16,679 nucleotides of DNA from Bacteriovoracaceae bacterium UBA6144 (GTDB taxonomy: Bacteria; Bdellovibrionota; Bacteriovoracia; Bacteriovoracales; Bacteriovoracaceae), in the NCBI GenBank assembly GCA_002435705.1, contig DIVA01000071.1, positions 9,584-26,262 on the forward strand, written 5' to 3'. The notes below the pieces were generated by a model. It did no database searches and was not told the origin of the DNA. It saw only the letters and a list, made by a program, of their open reading frames with translations. Positions 13,764 to 16,679 of this stretch are shown here, piece after piece; the stretch's first letter is position 1, and each line of letters opens with the position of its first letter. A program made the translations under genes and the position numbers.

Positions 13764-14357
13764 TGTCCAGTGGCTCATCTGCTCAAGCACCAACTCGAGT
13801 GAGAGTGAGATGAGCCAAGCAAATAAGATCCCGTAGCAGTTTCCTGCAATGACTAAAATAAAATCTTCTTCTAATAAGCCTAAGCTTGTGCAAAAGATTC
13901 CAATTGCCGGAAGAAAGTTACTCCCAATGATCGGCAAGGGTAGGGACAAAAAGACAGCTAGCCCAAAGAGATTAATGCCACAAAGAATTCGCGCCAGTCT
14001 TGAATGAGTCAGTGCCTTACCAGTTCCCGTTATCATCCAACTGAGCCAGGGATAAATCTTTTGGCTCACTCCAATAAACTTATCCACCATCTCTGGAGAG
14101 AGTGACTGTGATCTCATTCTTTTCGTGAGGATGGGTTTATTAAAAAATATTAAGCCGATACCCTGCAAAGCAATCACAAAACCCAAAAGCGTTGAGATCC
14201 CGGGTAAAGGGATAGGCTGCAAGAATGGCAAGACGGAGATGAGGCTTAAAAAAATCAGACCTTTAGATTTAAGTTTATCGGCAATTTCCCCAAGAGTGAC
14301 TTGGCGGTCTTCTACTAACCCCTGTACTTCTTTAAGAAAGACGCTTTCTTTTTTCAC
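13755..14357 (-). CDS. ExoD-family membrane protein
   Basis: A 200-residue inner-membrane protein matching the ExoD (exopolysaccharide synthesis) pattern. The cytosolic N-terminal part reads VTLGEIADKLKSKGLIFLSL. Next comes the hallmark loop LPFLQPIPLPGISTLLGFVIALQ, a basic segment TKRMRSQSLS, and then three or four further membrane segments including LPLPIIGSNFLPAIGIFC. ExoD affects polysaccharide production and alkali tolerance in rhizobia; its biochemical role is unknown. The start is GTG 14357 with GAAGAG about 7 bases upstream. It is convergent with, and overlaps by 9 bases, the upstream lipoprotein, and divergent from terC. Confidence 0.88.
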   Translation of the reverse strand: MKKESVFLKEVQGLVEDRQVTLGEIADKLKSKGLIFLSLISVLPFLQPIPLPGISTLLGFVIALQGIGLIFFNKPILTKRMRSQSLSPEMVDKFIGVSQKIYPWLSWMITGTGKALTHSRLARILCGINLFGLAVFLSLPLPIIGSNFLPAIGIFCTSLGLLEEDFILVIAGNCYGILFAWLISLSLELVLEQMSHWTLF

Positions 14358-14442
14358 TTTTGGCTCTTCGTTTTTTTAAAAGATACATTTGTTGTTTATT
14401 AACTTAATGTAATTAAAGCAATTAGACTACGAGGATTTAGCT

Positions 14443-15357
14443 ATGGAAACGTCACCACTTATTTGGGCTGGTTTTATTGGATTTGTGCTGATGCTATTAG
14501 CAGTTGATCTAGGCGTATTCCATAAAAAATCTCATACAGTCGGATTCAAAGAATCGATCATTTGGTCAGCCGTTTGGATCGCTTTGGCGATGGCCTTTAG
14601 TTTAGTGATCCTGCAGTGGAGAGGTGAGGGTGACTTCATGTTATTTATCACGGGCTATGTGATTGAGAAGTCACTTTCTGTCGATAATCTTTTTGTCTTC
14701 TTGCTTATCTTTACTTATTTCAAAACACCTAACCAGTATCAGCATAAGATTTTATTTTATGGAATCCTAGGCGCCCTCATCATGCGCGCCCTGTTTATTG
14801 GGGCCGGCATTGCCATCATTCAGCAGTTCAGCTGGGTGATCTATGTCTTTGGCGGCTTTCTCATCTTTACTGGTTTAAAGATGTTAAAACCAAGTGAAGA
14901 AGAAGCAGATTTAGAAAATAATTTTGTCTTGAAGCTGACGAAAAAAATTATTCCCTCTACGGATAAGATTGATTCGAATCATTTTTTTACAAAAATTAAT
15001 GGAAAGTGGTTGGCCACACCGCTCTTTATCACTTTGGTTTTTGTTGAATTCAGTGATGTCGTTTTTGCCATTGATTCGATCCCCGCCATTATCGGAATTA
15101 CGACCGATCCCTTTTTGGTCTTTACCTCTAATGTCTTTGCTATTCTTGGTTTGAGATCTCTTTATTTTGCACTGAAAGGCTTTTCGGATATGTTTCATTA
15201 CTTGAAGTACGGTTTGGCAGTGATTCTGGTTTTTATTGGAACCAAAATGTGTATATCTCACTTCTACCATGTTCCCGTCTGGGTCACGATGATGGTGATT
15301 TTTGGCGTACTTATTCTCTCTATGTTAATAAGCCTTGCAAAAAAGCAGAGAGTCTAA
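14443..15357 (+). CDS. TerC-family integral membrane protein
   Basis: A 304-residue polytopic membrane protein with the TerC hallmarks. An acidic membrane residue sits early (AVDLGVF, Asp22). The motif EKSLSVDNLFVF is at 75-86 and EFSDVVFAIDSIPAI at 202-216. Family members such as E. coli Alx are implicated in Mn2+ export, and others in tellurite resistance or loading metal onto exported enzymes. ATG 14443 has GAGGA 7 bases upstream. The 85-base gap to the divergent exoD-like gene is AT-rich and lacks the GGGGAGTA core of a Mn2+ riboswitch, which often precedes Alx genes. Its stop codon abuts the stop of the convergent gene with no spacer. Confidence 0.93.
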   Translation: METSPLIWAGFIGFVLMLLAVDLGVFHKKSHTVGFKESIIWSAVWIALAMAFSLVILQWRGEGDFMLFITGYVIEKSLSVDNLFVFLLIFTYFKTPNQYQHKILFYGILGALIMRALFIGAGIAIIQQFSWVIYVFGGFLIFTGLKMLKPSEEEADLENNFVLKLTKKIIPSTDKIDSNHFFTKINGKWLATPLFITLVFVEFSDVVFAIDSIPAIIGITTDPFLVFTSNVFAILGLRSLYFALKGFSDMFHYLKYGLAVILVFIGTKMCISHFYHVPVWVTMMVIFGVLILSMLISLAKKQRV

Positions 15358-15386
15358 TTAAAAGCGGTACTTAATCTCTACGCTTT
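15339..15386 (-). terminator. Probable terminator of the 15358-16035 gene, inside the terC 3' end
   Basis: AAAGC-AGAGA (15342-15351) pairs with TCTCT-(AC)-GCTTT (15375-15386), leaving a two-base bulge and a 23-base loop. On the minus strand the stem ends in TTTTTT (15344-15339). The structure spans both stop codons. The long loop reduces confidence. Confidence 0.5.
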
Positions 15387-16035
15387 GGTTGCTACCTTTA
15401 TCATCTGAAAGGTTGGAGAGTCCTTTGTAGCGTTGAAGTCTTCCGTCTGGAGAGTACCAAACCTCTAATTTGGGAGCAAAGAGCCTTAAAAACGCACTTT
15501 GTGCTTTTATGACAAATTTCATAAGACCCTCTTCTTCACCTTGATACTCTACGAGAAAACTATACCAATCCATCTTACCCGGAATGAGGATAGCAATCGG
15601 AAGTTTTGTTTCTTTCAATTCACTGAGCTTATCCCGCATATAGTAGTGAAGACCCTGTCCTCCGATGATGAGTTTTCCTTTTGCAAAGTCCGGAGTGATT
15701 TTTTTAATTCGCTCCTTACTGTCTTTCTTTTTATCCCACATCACGGGAGCATTCTCCTCCCAGCGCACTCCGTATGTATGGCCATCACGCAGGTCTTCCA
15801 TCACATGCTGGGCATTGGTAAGACTTTTACTAAAGTCACTTTCAAGGGTGGCAAAAACAGATTCGTCAGGACGCAGGTAGCTGGTTTTTGCCTTCATCAC
15901 CTGGCCCTTTTCATCTGTTTCAATCTCATGTTTTTCTATGTAGACCAGCTGTCCATTTTTAGTTGCATCACCATAGTGGATGGACGTTTTGGCGCCGACG
16001 AGAGAGAGGGTGAGAAAAAGAGCAAAGCTAAGCAT
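15358..16035 (-). CDS. Uncharacterised exported protein, 225 residues
   Basis: A short Sec signal peptide (MLSFALFLTLSLVGA, cleavage likely after AKA-like Gly-Ala) precedes a beta-rich mature protein. Segments seen: LVYIEKHEIETDEKG, TSYLRPDESVFATLESDFS, DLRDGHTYGVRWEE, IIGGQGLHYYMRDK, then APKLEVWYSPDGRLQRYKGL and a final EIKYRF. The RYKGLSN-x-x-DDKG ending looks like a conserved periplasmic family that I cannot name. The terminal Phe might suggest membrane insertion, but 200 residues without clear barrel repeats make a periplasmic location more likely. ATG 16035 with GAGGT 6 bases upstream. Divergent from the next gene, convergent with terC. Confidence 0.75.
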   Translation of the reverse strand: MLSFALFLTLSLVGAKTSIHYGDATKNGQLVYIEKHEIETDEKGQVMKAKTSYLRPDESVFATLESDFSKSLTNAQHVMEDLRDGHTYGVRWEENAPVMWDKKKDSKERIKKITPDFAKGKLIIGGQGLHYYMRDKLSELKETKLPIAILIPGKMDWYSFLVEYQGEEEGLMKFVIKAQSAFLRLFAPKLEVWYSPDGRLQRYKGLSNLSDDKGSNQSVEIKYRF

Positions 16036-16108
16036 AGTAAACCTCGGTGTTATGTATGTGATTTTAGCATCTTAGCCAAATTAGCGGTGAAAAATATTCT
16101 ACCTCTCT

Positions 16109-16135
16109 TTGAGATTTATGAAACTCAGATATACT
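16109..16135 (+). promoter_or_regulatory. Possible promoter of the 16153 gene
   Basis: TTGAGA (16109-16114), a 15-base spacer and TATACT (16130-16135). The start would fall near 16142, leaving a leader of about 11 bases that begins almost at the AAAGGA ribosome site. Spacer is short. Confidence 0.4.
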
Positions 16136-16152
16136 CATAGAAAGGATCTTTT

Positions 16153-16470
16153 ATGATGAAAATGCTTACTCTTAGCTCAGTGCTTATGTTCTCCTTCTCT
16201 GTGCTGGCACAGTCTCGTAGCTGCGAGATGACCTCTGGGGGAAATACGACTCAGATTAAGCTTCTCTCCTCTTCAGCAGGCTTTGTTGTGCAATTATCTG
16301 AAGAAGAAGAACCTGATCGTTGTGTCCAAGAGTCTTCGAGTGATTTTGATCTTCTGGTTCGCTGTGGCAGTGGAGAGGATGCGACCTTTTTTGGAGTCCG
16401 TGGCACTACAGGTCGCGTTTATGTAGCATCAGGAACGATTTCACAATTAAGAAAGTGTAAGCGTATTTAA
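16153..16470 (+). CDS. Small exported protein, 105 residues
   Basis: Signal peptide MMKMLTLSSVLMFSFSVLA followed by QSRSCEMTSGG. The mature part of about 86 residues has four cysteines (RSC, DRC, VRC, RKC), suggesting two disulfides and a small periplasmic or secreted domain. It ends LRKCKRI. No family is recognised. ATG 16153 has AAAGGA 6 bases upstream; ATG 16156 is possible. Its mature start resembles that of the next gene. Confidence 0.7.
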   Translation: MMKMLTLSSVLMFSFSVLAQSRSCEMTSGGNTTQIKLLSSSAGFVVQLSEEEEPDRCVQESSSDFDLLVRCGSGEDATFFGVRGTTGRVYVASGTISQLRKCKRI

Positions 16471-16508
16471 TCAGAACTCAATGATCTAAATTTTGAATTG
16501 ATATTCGA

Positions 16509-16535
16509 TTGATAATCTCTTTGTTTGAATATAAA
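16509..16535 (+). promoter_or_regulatory. Possible promoter of the 16564 gene
   Basis: TTGATA (16509-16514), 15-base spacer, TATAAA (16530-16535); TAAAAG at 16532 would give a 17-base spacer. The layout is similar to that before the 16153 gene. Confidence 0.35.
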
Positions 16536-16563
16536 AGATTCATCCATTCTAAAGAGGTTAGTC

Positions 16564-16679
16564 ATGAGATCAATCATTGTTTTTTTTACTCTCGTTTTTT
16601 CATCATCTGCATTCTCCCAAATTTATAGCTGTCGCCTCACAGGACATGATCACTCTTTTTCTCAGGCTGAAGAATTTCT
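16564..16679 (+). CDS. Small exported protein, N-terminal part only
   Basis: Partial gene cut by the right edge: 38 codons visible. Starts at ATG 16564 with AGAGG upstream. A clear signal peptide (Met-Arg-Ser, hydrophobic core, SSSAFS) is followed by QIYSCRLTG and HDHSFSQAEEF. The Gln-x-x-Ser-Cys mature start and its neighbour's QSRSCEMT are alike, so the two may be a tandem paralogue pair. Function unknown. Confidence 0.7.
   Translation, partial: MRSIIVFFTLVFSSSAFSQIYSCRLTGHDHSFSQAEEF

Noticed and set aside
13730..13800. Bidirectional terminator between the lipoprotein and exoD-like genes
   Set aside because: No stem with a T-run was found on either strand.
14358..14442. Mn2+ riboswitch before terC
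   Set aside because: The gap is short and AT-rich, with no GGGGAGTA core or closing helix.
15499..16140. 213-codon plus-strand open frame
   Set aside because: It is antisense to the exported-protein gene at 15358-16035, which has a ribosome site and signal peptide; the plus frame has neither.

Overview
The window carries about 20 protein genes, one tRNA and one metabolite-sensing RNA. It looks like chromosomal DNA of a moderate-GC Gram-negative bacterium. Evidence is the density of signal-peptide lipoproteins, a fragment resembling the C-terminus of an outer-membrane barrel, and a DUF1554 lipoprotein of the kind common in Leptospira and other free-living didermal bacteria. A Bdellovibrionota-like host would fit, but that is inference; no marker here settles taxonomy.

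Layout. (1) 1-1671, minus strand: a TldD/TldE metalloprotease pair with overlapping ends; tldE runs off the left edge. (2) 1788-8991, plus strand: a tightly coupled phenylacetate-degradation operon, paaE-paaA-paaB-paaC-paaD-paaI-paaJ-paaZ. It covers ring epoxidation (PaaABCE), its maturation factor (PaaD), a thioesterase (PaaI), ring-opening/aldehyde oxidation (PaaZ) and thiolysis (PaaJ). paaK, paaG, paaF, paaH and a regulator are not in the window. (3) 9082-10502, minus strand: a short operon made of a 52-residue lipoprotein, a bacterial homologue of archaeo-eukaryotic release factors (baeRF type) and a 26-residue lipoprotein. Both lipoprotein genes are very short and easily missed. The operon is preceded by an RNA leader that I read as a yybP-ykoY Mn2+ riboswitch, with a hairpin masking the ribosome-binding site and start codon. 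This is the most interesting part of the window. (4) 10567-11628: a tRNA-Asp(GTC) locus with its own promoter and terminator. Two extra copies of the tRNA 3' end lie downstream of it and bracket a DUF1554 lipoprotein gene and an apparent outer-membrane-protein C-terminal remnant. A GC-rich hairpin block adjoins one copy. This looks like a small integration or recombination islet. (5) 11705-13763, plus: a permease of the DUF318/ArsP type with Cys/His-rich segments, a short-chain dehydrogenase and a small lipoprotein, all with overlapping start/stop codons. (6) 13755-16679: an ExoD-family membrane protein (minus), a TerC-family membrane protein (plus), an uncharacterised exported protein (minus), and two adjacent small exported proteins with similar mature N-termini, the second cut by the window edge.

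How the parts work together. The paa genes form a clear pathway module. The putative Mn2+ switch, the TerC-family protein (members of which are implicated in Mn2+ export) and the metal-type permease suggest a metal-homeostasis flavour to the right half. That link is inference, because the riboswitch sits on the lipoprotein/baeRF operon and not on terC.
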